Origin: Macrostomum hystrix
Lineage: Eukaryota > Platyhelminthes > Macrostomidae
Direction of reading: 5' to 3'
Assembly (NCBI GenBank): GCA_950097015.1
Contig: CATNEN010000039.1
Location: 1,054,001 to 1,118,000, forward strand
DNA: 64,000 bases
Below are positions 1-16,644 of the stretch, piece by piece. Positions within the stretch are counted from its first letter, which is position 1. Each line of letters begins with the position of its first letter. The notes beneath the pieces are model-generated. The model was given only the letters and a program-made list of their open reading frames with translations. It was not told the origin of the DNA and ran no database searches. The position numbers and the translations under genes are program-made.

Positions 1-3000
1 CTACAGTGTATCATCTCTATCACTACAGTGTATCATCTTTATCACTACTGTGTATCATCTCTATCACTACAGTGTATCATCTCTATCACTAAAGTGTATC
101 ATCTCTATCACTACAGTGTATCATCTCCATCACTACAGTGTATCATCTCCATCACTACAGTGTATCATCTCTATCACTACAGTGTATCATCTCTATCACT
201 ACAGTGTATCATCTTTATCACTACAGTGTATCATCTCTATCACTACAGTGTATCATCTCTATCACTACAGTGTATCATCTCTATCACTACAGTGTATCAT
301 CTTTATCACTACTGTGTATCATCTCTATCACTACTGTGTATCATCTCTATCACTACAGTGTATCATCTCTATCACTACAGTGTATCATCTCCATCACTAC
401 AGTGAATCGTCTCTATCAACAGTGTATCATCTCTATCACTACAGTGTATCATCTCTATCACTACTGTGTATCATCTCTATCACTACAGTGTATCATCTCC
501 ATCACTACAGTGTATCATCTCTATCACTACAGTGTATCATCTCTATCACTACAGTGTATCATCTTTATCACTACAGTGTATCATCTCTATCACTACAGTG
601 TATCATCTCCATCACTACAGTGTATCATCTTTATCACTACAGTGTATCATCTCTATCACTACAGTGTATCATCTCTATCACTACAGTGTATCATCTCTAT
701 CACTACAGTGTATCATCTTTATCACTACTGTGTATCATCTCTATCACTACTGTGTATCATCTCTATCACTACAGTGTATCATCTCTATCACTACAGTGTA
801 TCATCTCCATCACTACAGTGAATCGTCTCTATCAACAGTGTATCATCTTTCTCACTACAGTGTATCATCTCCATCACTACAGTGTATCATCTCCATCACT
901 ACAGTGTATCATCTTTATCACTACAGTGTATCATCTCTATCACTACAGTGTATCATCTCTATCACTACAGTGTATCATCTCTATCACTACAGTGTATCAT
1001 CTCTATCACTAAAGTGTATCATCTCCATCACTACTGTGTATCATCTCTATCACTACAGTGTATCATCTCTATCACTACAGTGTATCATCTCTATCACTAC
1101 AGTGTATCATCTTTATCACTACAGTGTATCATCTTTATCACTACTGTGTATCATCTCTATCACTACAGTGTATCATCTCTATCACTACAGTGTATCATCT
1201 CCATCACTACAGTGTATCATCTTTATCACTACAGTGTATCATCTCTATCACTACAGTGTATCATCTCTATCACTACAGTGTATCATCTCCATCACTACAG
1301 TGTATCATCTCTATCACTACAGTGTATCATCTCTATCACTACAGTGTATCATCTCTATCACTACAGTGTATCATCTCTATCACTAAAGTGTATCATCTCT
1401 ATCACTACTGTGTATCATCTCTATCACTACAGTGTATCATCTCCATCACTACAGTGTATCATCTCCATCACTACAGTGTATCATCTCCATCACTACAGTG
1501 TATCATCTCTATCACTACAGTGTATCATCTCTATCACTACAGTGTATCATCTTTATCACTACAGTGTATCATCTCTATCACTACAGTGTATCATCTCTAT
1601 CACTACAGTGTATCATCTTTATCACTACTGTGTATCATCTCTATCACTACTGTGTATCATCTCTATCACTACAGTGTATCATCTCTATAACTACAGTGTA
1701 TCATCTCCATCACTACAGTGAATCGTCTCTATCAACAGTGTATCATCTCTATCACTACAGTGTATCATCTTTATCACTACAGTGTATCATCTCTATCACT
1801 ACAGTGTATCATCTTTATCACTACAGTGTATCATCTCTACCACTACAGTGTATCATCTCTATCACTACAGTGTATCATCTCTATCACTAGTGTATCATCT
1901 CTATCACTACAGTGTATCATCTCTATCACTAAAGTGTATCATCTCTATCACTACTGTGTATCATCTCTATCACTACAGTGTATCATCTCCATCACTACAG
2001 TGTATCATCTCTATCACTACAGTGTATCATCTCCATCACTACAGTGTATCATCTCTATCACTACAGTGTATCATCTCTATCACTACAGTGTATCATCTTT
2101 ATCACTACAGTGTATCATCTCTATCACTACAGTGTATCATCTCCATCACTACAGTGTATCATCTCTATCACTACAGTGTATCATCTCCATCACTACAGTG
2201 TATCATCTTTATCACTACAGTGTATCATCTCTATCACTACAGTGTATCATCTCTATCACTACAGTGTATCATCTCTATCACTACAGTGTATCATCTCTAT
2301 CACTACAGTGTATCATCTCTATCACTACAGTGTATCATCTCTATCACTACAGTGTATCATCTTTATCACTACAGTGTATCATCTTTATCACTACAGTGTA
2401 TCATCTCTATCACTACAGTGTATCATCTCCATCACTACAGTGTATCATCTCTATCACTACAGTGTATCATCTCTATCACTACAGTGTATCATCTCTATCA
2501 CTACAGTGTATCATCTCTATCACTACAGTGTATCATCTCTATCACTACAGTGTATCATCTCTATCACTACAGTGTATCATCTTTATCACTACAGTGTATC
2601 ATCTCCATCACTACAGTGTATCATCTTTATCACTACAGTGTATCATCTCCATCACTACAGTGTATCATCTTTATCACTACAGTGTATCATCTCTATCACT
2701 ACAGTGTATCATCTCTATCACTACAGTGTATCATCTCCATCACTACAGTGTATCATCTCTATCACTACAGTGTATCATCTCTATCACTACAGTGTATCAT
2801 CTCTATCACTACAGTGTATCATCTCTATCACTACAGTGTATCATCTCTATCACTACAGTGTATCATCTCTATCACTACAGTGTATCATCTCTATCACTAC
2901 AGTGTATCATCTTTATCACTACAGTGTATCATCTCTATCACTACAGTGTATCATCTCTATCACTACAGTGTATCATCTCTATCACTACAGTGTATCATCT

Positions 3001-6000
3001 CTATCACTAAAGTGTATCATCTCTATCACTACTGTGTATCATCTCTATCACTACAGTGTATCATCTCCATCACTACAGTGTATCATCTCTATCACTACAG
3101 TGTATCATCTCTATCACTACAGTGTATCATCTTTATCACTACAGTGTATCATCTCTATCACTACAGTGTATCATCTCCATCACTACAGTGTATCATCTTT
3201 ATCACTACAGTGTATCATCTCTATCACTACAGTGTATCATCTCTATCACTACAGTGTATCATCTCTATCACTACAGTGTATCATCTTTATCACTACTGTG
3301 TATCATCTCTATCACTACTGTGTATCATCTCTATCACTACAGTGTATCATCTCTATCACTACAGTGTATCATCTCCATCACTACAGTGAATCGTCTCTAT
3401 CAACAGTGTATCATCTTTATCACTACAGTGTATCATCTCCATCACTACAGTGTATCATCTCCATCACTACAGTGTATCATCTTTATCACTACAGTGTATC
3501 ATCTCTATCACTACAGTGTATCATCTCTATCACTACAGTGTATCATCTCTATCACTACAGTGTATCATCTCTATCACTAAAGTGTATCATCTCTATCACT
3601 ACAGTGTATCATCTCTATCACTAAAGTGTATCATCTCTATCACTACTGTGTATCATCTCTATCACTACAGTGTATCATCTCCATCACTACAGTGTATCAT
3701 CTCCATCACTACAGTGTATCATCTCCATCACTACAGTGTATCATCTCTATCACTACAGTGTATCATCTCTATCACTACAGTGTATCATCTTTATCACTAC
3801 AGTGTATCATCTCTATCACTACAGTGTATCATCTCTATCACTACAGTGTATCATCTCCATCACTACAGTGAATCGTCTCTATCAACAGTGTATCATCTCT
3901 ATCACTACAGTGTATCATCTTTATCACTACAGTGTATCATCTCTATCACTACAGTGTATCATCTTTATCACTACAGTGTATCATCTCTATCACTACAGTG
4001 TATCATCTCTATCACTACAGTGTATCATCTCTATCACTAGTGTATCATCTCTATCACTACAGTGAATCATCTCTATCACTACAGTGTATCATCTCTATCA
4101 CTACAGTGTATCATCTCTATCACTACAGTGTATCATCTTTATCACTACAGTGTATCATCTCCATCACTACAGTGTATCATCTTTATCACTACAGTGTATC
4201 ATCTCTATCACTACAGTGTATCATCTCTATCACTACAGTGTATCATCTCCATCACTACAGTGTATCATCTCTATCACTACAGTGTATCATCTCTATCACT
4301 ACAGTGTATCATCTCTATCACTACAGTGTATCATCTCTATCACTACAGTGTATCATCTCTATCACTACAGTGTATCATCTCTATCACTACAGTGTATCAT
4401 CTCCATCACTACAGTGTATCATCTCTATCACTACAGTGTATCATCTCTATCACTACAGTGTATCATCTCTATCACTACAGTGTATCATCTCTATCACTAC
4501 AGTGTATCATCTCTATCACTACAGTGTATCATCTCTATCACTACAGTGTATCATCTCTATCACTACAGTGTATCATCTCTATCACTACAGTGTATCATCT
4601 CTATCACTACAGTGTATCATCTCTATCACTAAAGTGTATCATCTCTATCACTACTGTGTATCATCTCTATCACTACAGTGTATCATCTCCATCACTACAG
4701 TGTATCATCTCCATCACTACAGTGTATCATCTCTATCACTACAGTGTATCATCTTTATCACTACAGTGTATCATCTCTATCACTACAGTGTATCATCTCC
4801 ATCACTACAGTGTATCATCTCTATCACTACAGTGTATCATCTCTATCACTACAGTGTATCATCTTTATCACTACTGTGTATCATCTCTATCACTACAGTG
4901 TATCATCTCTATCACTAAAGTGTATCATCTCTATCACTACAGTGTATCATCTCCATCACTACAGTGTATCATCTCCATCACTACAGTGTATCATCTCTAT
5001 CACTACAGTGTATCATCTCTATCACTACAGTGTATCATCTTTATCACTACAGTGTATCATCTCTATCACTACAGTGTATCATCTCTATCACTACAGTGTA
5101 TCATCTCTATCACTACAGTGTATCATCTTTATCACTACTGTGTATCATCTCTATCACTACTGTGTATCATCTCTATCACTACAGTGTATCATCTCTATCA
5201 CTACAGTGTATCATCTCCATCACTACAGTGAATCGTCTCTATCAACAGTGTATCATCTCTATCACTACAGTGTATCATCTTTATCACTACAGTGTATCAT
5301 CTCTATCACTACAGTGTATCATCTTTATCACTACAGTGTATCATCTCTATCACTACAGTGTATCATCTCTATCACTACAGTGTATCATCTCTATCACTAC
5401 AGTGTATCATCTCTATCACTAGTGTATCATCTCTATCACTACAGTGTATCATCTCTATCACTAAAGTGTATCATCTCTATCACTACTGTGTATCATCTCT
5501 ATCACTACAGTGTATCATCTCCATCACTACAGTGTATCATCTCTATCACTACAGTGTATCATCTCCATCACTACTGTGTATCATCTCTATCACTACAGTG
5601 TATCATCTCTATCACTACAGTGTATCATCTCTATCACTACAGTGTATCATCTCTATCACTACAGTGTATCATCTCTATCACTACAGTGTATCATCTCTAT
5701 CACTACAGTGTATCATCTCTATCACTACAGTGTATCATCTTTATCACTACTGTGTATCATCTCTATCACTACAGTGTATCATCTCTATCACTACAGTGTA
5801 TCATCTCCATCACTACAGTGTATCATCTCTATCACTACAGTGTATCATCTCCATCACTACAGTGTATCATCTTTATCACTACAGTGTATCATCTCTATCA
5901 CTACAGTGTATCATCTCTATCACTACAGTGTATCATCTCTATCACTACAGTGTATCATCTCTATCACTACAGTGTATCATCTCTATCACTACAGTGTATC

Positions 6001-9000
6001 ATCTTTATCACTACAGTGTATCATCTTTATCACTACTGTGTATCATCTCTATCACTACAGTGTATCATCTCTATCACTACAGTGTATCATCTCCATCACT
6101 ACAGTGTATCATCTTTATCACTACAGTGTATCATCTCTATCACTACAGTGTATCATCTCTATCACTACAGTGTATCATCTCCATCACTACAGTGTATCAT
6201 CTCTATCACTACAGTGTATCATCTCTATCACTACAGTGTATCATCTCTATCACTACAGTGTATCATCTCTATCACTAAAGTGTATCATCTCTATCACTAC
6301 TGTGTATCATCTCTATCACTACAGTGTATCATCTCCATCACTACAGTGTATCATCTCCATCACTACAGTGTATCATCTCCATCACTACAGTGTATCATCT
6401 CTATCACTACAGTGTATCATCTCTATCACTACAGTGTATCATCTTTATCACTACAGTGTATCATCTCTATCACTACAGTGTATCATCTCTATCACTACAG
6501 TGTATCATCTTTATCACTACTGTGTATCATCTCTATCACTACTGTGTATCATCTCTATCACTACAGTGTATCATCTCTATAACTACAGTGTATCATCTCC
6601 ATCACTACAGTGAATCGTCTCTATCAACAGTGTATCATCTCTATCACTACAGTGTATCATCTTTATCACTACAGTGTATCATCTCTATCACTACAGTGTA
6701 TCATCTTTATCACTACAGTGTATCATCTCTACCACTACAGTGTATCATCTCTATCACTACAGTGTATCATCTCTATCACTAGTGTATCATCTCTATCACT
6801 ACAGTGTATCATCTCTATCACTAAAGTGTATCATCTCTATCACTACTGTGTATCATCTCTATCACTACAGTGTATCATCTCTATCACTACAGTGTATCAT
6901 CTCTATCACTACAGTGTATCATCTCTATCACTACAGTGTATCATCTCTATCACTACAGTGTATCATCTCTATCACTACAGTGTATCATCTCTATCACTAC
7001 AGTGTATCATCTCTATCACTACAGTGTATCATCTTTATCACTACTGTGTATCATCTCTATCACTACAGTGTATCATCTCTATCACTACAGTGTATCATCT
7101 CCATCACTACAGTGTATCATCTCTATCACTACAGTGTATCATCTCCATCACTACAGTGTATCATCTTTATCACTACAGTGTATCATCTCTATCACTACAG
7201 TGTATCATCTCTATCACTACAGTGTATCATCTCTATCACTACAGTGTATCATCTCTATCACTACAGTGTATCATCTCTATCACTACAGTGTATCATCTTT
7301 ATCACTACAGTGTATCATCTTTATCACTACTGTGTATCATCTCTATCACTACAGTGTATCATCTCTATCACTACAGTGTATCATCTCCATCACTACAGTG
7401 TATCATCTTTATCACTACAGTGTATCATCTCTATCACTACAGTGTATCATCTCTATCACTACAGTGTATCATCTCCATCACTACAGTGTATCATCTCTAT
7501 CACTACAGTGTATCATCTCTATCACTACAGTGTATCATCTCTATCACTACAGTGTATCATCTCTATCACTAAAGTGTATCATCTCTATCACTACTGTGTA
7601 TCATCTCTATCACTACAGTGTATCATCTCCATCACTACAGTGTATCATCTCCATCACTACAGTGTATCATCTCCATCACTACAGTGTATCATCTCTATCA
7701 CTACAGTGTATCATCTCTATCACTACAGTGTATCATCTTTATCACTACAGTGTATCATCTCTATCACTACAGTGTATCATCTCTATCACTACAGTGTATC
7801 ATCTTTATCACTACTGTGTATCATCTCTATCACTACTGTGTATCATCTCTATCACTACAGTGTATCATCTCTATAACTACAGTGTATCATCTCCATCACT
7901 ACAGTGAATCGTCTCTATCAACAGTGTATCATCTCTATCACTACAGTGTATCATCTTTATCACTACAGTGTATCATCTCTATCACTACAGTGTATCATCT
8001 TTATCACTACAGTGTATCATCTCTACCACTACAGTGTATCATCTCTATCACTACAGTGTATCATCTCTATCACTAGTGTATCATCTCTATCACTACAGTG
8101 TATCATCTCTATCACTAAAGTGTATCATCTCTATCACTACTGTGTATCATCTCTATCACTACAGTGTATCATCTCCATCACTACAGTGTATCATCTCTAT
8201 CACTACAGTGTATCATCTCCATCACTACAGTGTATCATCTCTATCACTACAGTGTATCATCTCTATCACTACAGTGTATCATCTTTATCACTACAGTGTA
8301 TCATCTCTATCACTACAGTGTATCATCTCCATCACTACAGTGTATCATCTCTATCACTACAGTGTATCATCTCCATCACTACAGTGTATCATCTTTATCA
8401 CTACAGTGTATCATCTCTATCACTACAGTGTATCATCTCTATCACTACAGTGTATCATCTCTATCACTACAGTGTATCATCTCTATCACTACAGTGTATC
8501 ATCTCTATCACTACAGTGTATCATCTCTATCACTACAGTGTATCATCTTTATCACTACAGTGTATCATCTTTATCACTACAGTGTATCATCTCTATCACT
8601 ACAGTGTATCATCTCCATCACTACAGTGTATCATCTCTATCACTACAGTGTATCATCTCTATCACTACAGTGTATCATCTCTATCACTACAGTGTATCAT
8701 CTCTATCACTACAGTGTATCATCTCTATCACTACAGTGTATCATCTCTATCACTACAGTGTATCATCTTTATCACTACAGTGTATCATCTCCATCACTAC
8801 AGTGTATCATCTTTATCACTACAGTGTATCATCTCCATCACTACAGTGTATCATCTTTATCACTACAGTGTATCATCTCTATCACTACAGTGTATCATCT
8901 CTATCACTACAGTGTATCATCTCCATCACTACAGTGTATCATCTCTATCACTACAGTGTATCATCTCTATCACTACAGTGTATCATCTCTATCACTACAG

Positions 9001-12000
9001 TGTATCATCTCTATCACTACAGTGTATCATCTCTATCACTACAGTGTATCATCTCTATCACTACAGTGTATCATCTCTATCACTACAGTGTATCATCTTT
9101 ATCACTACAGTGTATCATCTCTATCACTACAGTGTATCATCTCTATCACTACAGTGTATCATCTCTATCACTACAGTGTATCATCTCTATCACTAAAGTG
9201 TATCATCTCTATCACTACTGTGTATCATCTCTATCACTACAGTGTATCATCTCCATCACTACAGTGTATCATCTCTATCACTACAGTGTATCATCTCTAT
9301 CACTACAGTGTATCATCTTTATCACTACAGTGTATCATCTCTATCACTACAGTGTATCATCTCCATCACTACAGTGTATCATCTTTATCACTACAGTGTA
9401 TCATCTCTATCACTACAGTGTATCATCTCTATCACTACAGTGTATCATCTCTATCACTACAGTGTATCATCTTTATCACTACTGTGTATCATCTCTATCA
9501 CTACTGTGTATCATCTCTATCACTACAGTGTATCATCTCTATCACTACAGTGTATCATCTCCATCACTACAGTGAATCGTCTCTATCAACAGTGTATCAT
9601 CTTTATCACTACAGTGTATCATCTCCATCACTACAGTGTATCATCTCCATCACTACAGTGTATCATCTTTATCACTACAGTGTATCATCTCTATCACTAC
9701 AGTGTATCATCTCTATCACTACAGTGTATCATCTCTATCACTACAGTGTATCATCTCTATCACTAAAGTGTATCATCTCTATCACTACAGTGTATCATCT
9801 CTATCACTAAAGTGTATCATCTCTATCACTACTGTGTATCATCTCTATCACTACAGTGTATCATCTCCATCACTACAGTGTATCATCTCCATCACTACAG
9901 TGTATCATCTCCATCACTACAGTGTATCATCTCTATCACTACAGTGTATCATCTCTATCACTACAGTGTATCATCTTTATCACTACAGTGTATCATCTCT
10001 ATCACTACAGTGTATCATCTCTATCACTACAGTGTATCATCTCCATCACTACAGTGAATCGTCTCTATCAACAGTGTATCATCTCTATCACTACAGTGTA
10101 TCATCTTTATCACTACAGTGTATCATCTCTATCACTACAGTGTATCATCTTTATCACTACAGTGTATCATCTCTATCACTACAGTGTATCATCTCTATCA
10201 CTACAGTGTATCATCTCTATCACTAGTGTATCATCTCTATCACTACAGTGAATCATCTCTATCACTACAGTGTATCATCTCTATCACTACAGTGTATCAT
10301 CTCTATCACTACAGTGTATCATCTTTATCACTACAGTGTATCATCTCCATCACTACAGTGTATCATCTTTATCACTACAGTGTATCATCTCCATCACTAC
10401 AGTGTATCATCTCCATCACTACAGTGTATCATCTCTATCACTACAGTGTATCATCTCTATCACTACAGTGTATCATCTTTATCACTACAGTGTATCATCT
10501 CTATCACTACAGTGTATCATCTCTATCACTACAGTGTATCATCTCTATCACTACAGTGTATCATCTTTATCACTACTGTGTATCATCTCTATCACTACTG
10601 TGTATCATCTCTATCACTACAGTGTATCATCTCTATCACTACAGTGTATCATCTCCATCACTACAGTGAATCGTCTCTATCAACAGTGTATCATCTCTAT
10701 CACTACAGTGTATCATCTTTATCACTACAGTGTATCATCTCTATCACTACAGTGTATCATCTTTATCACTACAGTGTATCATCTCTATCACTACAGTGTA
10801 TCATCTCTATCACTACAGTGTATCATCTCTATCACTAGTGTATCATCTCTATCACTACAGTGAATCATCTCTATCACTACAGTGTATCATCTCTATCACT
10901 ACAGTGTATCATCTCTATCACTACAGTGTATCATCTTTATCACTACAGTGTATCATCTCCATCACTACAGTGTATCATCTCTATCACTACAGTGTATCAT
11001 CTCTATCACTACAGTGTATCATCTCTATCACTACAGTGTATCATCTTTATCACTACTGTGTATCATCTCTATCACTACAGTGTATCATCTCTATCACTAC
11101 AGTGTATCATCTCTATCACTAGTGTATCATCTCTATCACTACAGTGTATCATCTCTATCACTAAAGTGTATCATCTCTATCACTACTGTGTATCATCTCT
11201 ATCACTACAGTGTATCATCTCCATCACTACAGTGTATCATCTCCATCACTACAGTGTATCATCTCTATCACTACAGTGTATCATCTCTATCACTACAGTG
11301 TATCATCTCTATCACTACAGTGTATCATCTTTATCACTACTGTGTATCATCTCTATCACTACAGTGTATCATCTCTATCACTACAGTGTATCATCTCCAT
11401 CACTACAGTGAATCGTCTCTATCAACAGTGTATCATCTCTATCACTACAGTGTATCATCTTTATCACTACAGTGTATCATCTCTATCACTACAGTGTATC
11501 ATCTCTATCACTACAGTGTATCATCTCTATCACTACAGTGTATCATCTTTATCACTACAGTGTATCATCTCTATCACTACAGTGTATCATCTCCATCACT
11601 ACAGTGAATCGTCTCTATCAACAGTGTATCATCTCTATCACTACAGTGTATCATCTTTATCACTACAGTGTATCATCTCTATCACTACAGTGTATCATCT
11701 TTATCACTACAGTGTATCATCTCTACCACTACAGTGTATCATCTCTATCACTACAGTGTATCATCTCTATCACTAGTGTATCATCTCTATCACTACAGTG
11801 TATCATCTCTATCACTAAAGTGTATCATCTCTATCACTACTGTGTATCATCTCTATCACTACAGTGTATCATCTCCATCACTACAGTGTATCATCTCTAT
11901 CACTACAGTGTATCATCTCCATCACTACAGTGTATCATCTCTATCACTACAGTGTATCATCTCTATCACTACAGTGTATCATCTTTATCACTACAGTGTA

Positions 12001-15000
12001 TCATCTCTATCACTACAGTGTATCATCTCCATCACTACAGTGTATCATCTCTATCACTACAGTGTATCATCTCCATCACTACAGTGTATCATCTTTATCA
12101 CTACAGTGTATCATCTCTATCACTACAGTGTATCATCTCTATCACTACAGTGTATCATCTCTATCACTACAGTGTATCATCTCTATCACTACAGTGTATC
12201 ATCTCTATCACTACAGTGTATCATCTCTATCACTACAGTGTATCATCTTTATCACTACAGTGTATCATCTTTATCACTACAGTGTATCATCTCTATCACT
12301 ACAGTGTATCATCTCCATCACTACAGTGTATCATCTCTATCACTACAGTGTATCATCTCTATCACTACAGTGTATCATCTCTATCACTACAGTGTATCAT
12401 CTCTATCACTACAGTGTATCATCTCTATCACTACAGTGTATCATCTCTATCACTACAGTGTATCATCTTTATCACTACAGTGTATCATCTCCATCACTAC
12501 AGTGTATCATCTTTATCACTACAGTGTATCATCTCTATCACTACAGTGTATCATCTCTATCACTACAGTGTATCATCTCCATCACTACAGTGTATCATCT
12601 CTATCACTACAGTGTATCATCTCTATCACTACAGTGTATCATCTCTATCACTACAGTGTATCATCTCTATCACTACAGTGTATCATCTCTATCACTACAG
12701 TGTATCATCTCTATCACTACAGTGTATCATCTCTATCACTACAGTGTATCATCTTTATCACTACAGTGTATCATCTCTATCACTACAGTGTATCATCTCT
12801 ATCACTACAGTGTATCATCTCTATCACTACAGTGTATCATCTCTATCACTAAAGTGTATCATCTCTATCACTACTGTGTATCATCTCTATCACTACAGTG
12901 TATCATCTCCATCACTACAGTGTATCATCTCTATCACTACAGTGTATCATCTCTATCACTACAGTGTATCATCTTTATCACTACAGTGTATCATCTCTAT
13001 CACTACAGTGTATCATCTCCATCACTACAGTGTATCATCTTTATCACTACAGTGTATCATCTCTATCACTACAGTGTATCATCTCTATCACTACAGTGTA
13101 TCATCTCTATCACTACAGTGTATCATCTTTATCACTACTGTGTATCATCTCTATCACTACTGTGTATCATCTCTATCACTACAGTGTATCATCTCTATCA
13201 CTACAGTGTATCATCTCCATCACTACAGTGAATCGTCTCTATCAACAGTGTATCATCTTTATCACTACAGTGTATCATCTCCATCACTACAGTGTATCAT
13301 CTCCATCACTACAGTGTATCATCTTTATCACTACAGTGTATCATCTCTATCACTACAGTGTATCATCTCTATCACTACAGTGTATCATCTCTATCACTAC
13401 AGTGTATCATCTCTATCACTAAAGTGTATCATCTCTATCACTACAGTGTATCATCTCTATCACTAAAGTGTATCATCTCTATCACTACTGTGTATCATCT
13501 CTATCACTACAGTGTATCATCTCCATCACTACAGTGTATCATCTCCATCACTACAGTGTATCATCTCCATCACTACAGTGTATCATCTCTATCACTACAG
13601 TGTATCATCTCTATCACTACAGTGTATCATCTTTATCACTACAGTGTATCATCTCTATCACTACAGTGTATCATCTCTATCACTACAGTGTATCATCTCC
13701 ATCACTACAGTGAATCGTCTCTATCAACAGTGTATCATCTCTATCACTACAGTGTATCATCTTTATCACTACAGTGTATCATCTCCATCACTACAGTGTA
13801 TCATCTTTATCACTACAGTGTATCATCTCTATCACTACAGTGTATCATCTCTATCACTACAGTGTATCATCTCCATCACTACAGTGTATCATCTCTATCA
13901 CTACAGTGTATCATCTCTATCACTACAGTGTATCATCTCTATCACTACAGTGTATCATCTCTATCACTACAGTGTATCATCTCTATCACTACAGTGTATC
14001 ATCTCTATCACTACAGTGTATCATCTCCATCACTACAGTGTATCATCTCTATCACTACAGTGTATCATCTCTATCACTACAGTGTATCATCTCTATCACT
14101 ACAGTGTATCATCTCTATCACTACAGTGTATCATCTCTATCACTAAAGTGTATCATCTCTATCACTACTGTGTATCATCTCTATCACTACTGTGTATCAT
14201 CTCTATCACTACAGTGTATCATCTCCATCACTACAGTGTATCATCTCCATCACTACAGTGTATCATCTCTATCACTACAGTGTATCATCTTTATCACTAC
14301 AGTGTATCATCTCTATCACTACAGTGTATCATCTCCATCACTACAGTGTATCATCTCTATCACTACAGTGTATCATCTCTATCACTACAGTGTATCATCT
14401 TTATCACTACTGTGTATCATCTCTATCACTACAGTGTATCATCTCTATCACTAAAGTGTATCATCTCCATCACTACAGTGTATCATCTCCATCACTACAG
14501 TGTATCATCTCTATCACTACAGTGTATCATCTCTATCACTACAGTGTATCATCTTTATCACTACAGTGTATCATCTCTATCACTACAGTGTATCATCTCT
14601 ATCACTACAGTGTATCATCTCTATCACTACAGTGTATCATCTTTATCACTACTGTGTATCATCTCTATCACTACTGTGTATCATCTCTATCACTACAGTG
14701 TATCATCTCTATCACTACAGTGTATCATCTCCATCACTACAGTGAATCGTCTCTATCAACAGTGTATCATCTCTATCACTACAGTGTATCATCTTTATCA
14801 CTACAGTGTATCATCTCTATCACTACAGTGTATCATCTTTATCACTACAGTGTATCATCTCTATCACTACAGTGTATCATCTCTATCACTACAGTGTATC
14901 ATCTCTATCACTAGTGTATCATCTCTATCACTACAGTGAATCATCTCTATCACTACAGTGTATCATCTCTATCACTACAGTGTATCATCTCTATCACTAC

Positions 15001-16644
15001 AGTGTATCATCTTTATCACTACAGTGTATCATCTCCATCACTACAGTGTATCATCTCTATCACTACAGTGTATCATCTCTATCACTACAGTGTATCATCT
15101 CTATCACTACAGTGTATCATCTTTATCACTACTGTGTATCATCTCTATCACTACAGTGTATCATCTCTATCACTACAGTGTATCATCTCTATCACTAGTG
15201 TATCATCTCTATCACTACAGTGTATCATCTCTATCACTAAAGTGTATCATCTCTATCACTACTGTGTATCATCTCTATCACTACAGTGTATCATCTCCAT
15301 CACTACAGTGTATCATCTCCATCACTACAGTGTATCATCTCTATCACTACAGTGTATCATCTCTATTACTACAGTGTATCATCTCTATCACTACAGTGTA
15401 TCATCTTTATCACTACTGTGTATCATCTCTATCACTACAGTGTATCATCTCTATCACTACAGTGTATCATCTCCATCACTACAGTGAATCGTCTCTATCA
15501 ACAGTGTATCATCTCTATCACTACAGTGTATCATCTTTATCACTACAGTGTATCATCTCTATCACTACAGTGTATCATCTCTATCACTACAGTGTATCAT
15601 CTCTATCACTACAGTGTATCATCTCTATCACTACAGTGTATCATCTCTATCTCTACAGTGTATCATCTCTATCACTACAGTGTATCATCTCTATCACTAC
15701 AGTGTATCATCTCTATCACTACAGTGTATCATCTCTATCACTACAGTAAATCGTCTCTATCACTATAGTGTATCATCTCTATCTCTACAGTGTATTATCT
15801 CTATCACTACAGTGTATCATCTCTATCACTACAGTAAATCGTCTCTATCTCTACAGTGTATCATCTTTATCACTACTGTGTATCATCTCTATCACTACAG
15901 TGTATCATCTCTATCACTACAGTGTATCATCTCTATCACTACAGTGTATCATCTCTATCACTACAGTGTATCATCTCTATCTCTACAGTGTATTATCTCT
16001 ATCACTACAGTGTATCATCTCTATCACTACAGTAAATCGTCTCTATCTCTACAGTGTATCATCTCTATCACTACAGTGTATCATCTCTATCACTACAGTG
16101 TATCATCTCTATCACTACAGTGTATCATCTCTATCACTACAGTGTATCATCTCTATCACTACAGTGTATCATCTCTATCACTACAGTGTATCATCTCTAT
16201 CACTACAGTGTATCATCTTTATCACTACAGTGTATCATCTCTATCACTACAGTGTATCATCTCTATCACTACAGTGTATCATCTCTATCACTACAGTGTA
16301 TCATCTCTATCACTACAGTGTATCATCTCTATCTCTACAGTGTATCATCTCTATCACTACAGTGTATCATCTCTATCACTACAGTGTATCATCTCTATCA
16401 CTACAGTGTATCATCTCTATCACTACAGTGTATCATCTCTATCACTACAGTGTATCATCTCTATCACTACAGTGTATCATCTCTATCACTACAGTGTATC
16501 ATCTCTATCACTACAGTGTATCATCTCTATCACTACAGTGTATCATCTCTATCACTACAGTGTATCATCTCTATCACTACAGTGTATCATCTCTATCACT
16601 ACAGTGTATCATCTCTATCACTACAGTGTATCATCTCTATCTCT
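1..16644. repeat. 22-bp satellite array with nested higher-order duplications
   Basis: Continuous head-to-tail copies of a 22-bp unit with core CAGTGTATCATCTCTATC, about 750 copies, open at the left edge and ending abruptly near 16,644. Common variants are CTTT or CTCC for CTCT, CTACTG for CTACAG and CTAAAG for CTACAG, plus shortened units (AATCGTCTCTATCAACAG, and a CACTAGTGTATC junction). Because 22 is 1 mod 3, all three plus-strand frames read the same 22-residue peptide and stay open until a variant makes a stop, which explains the overlapping long ORFs. The minus strand is closed by TAG/TGA in every unit. Variant order recurs over kilobases: 1432-4200 recurs at 7618-10390 (offset 6186), and again near 11.5-13.8 kb (offset about 3.7 kb from the second copy). 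No sign of a gene. Confidence 0.97.

Noticed and set aside
1..16644. CRISPR-like array
   Set aside because: Units abut with no unique spacers, and the flanking genes are eukaryotic and intron-containing.
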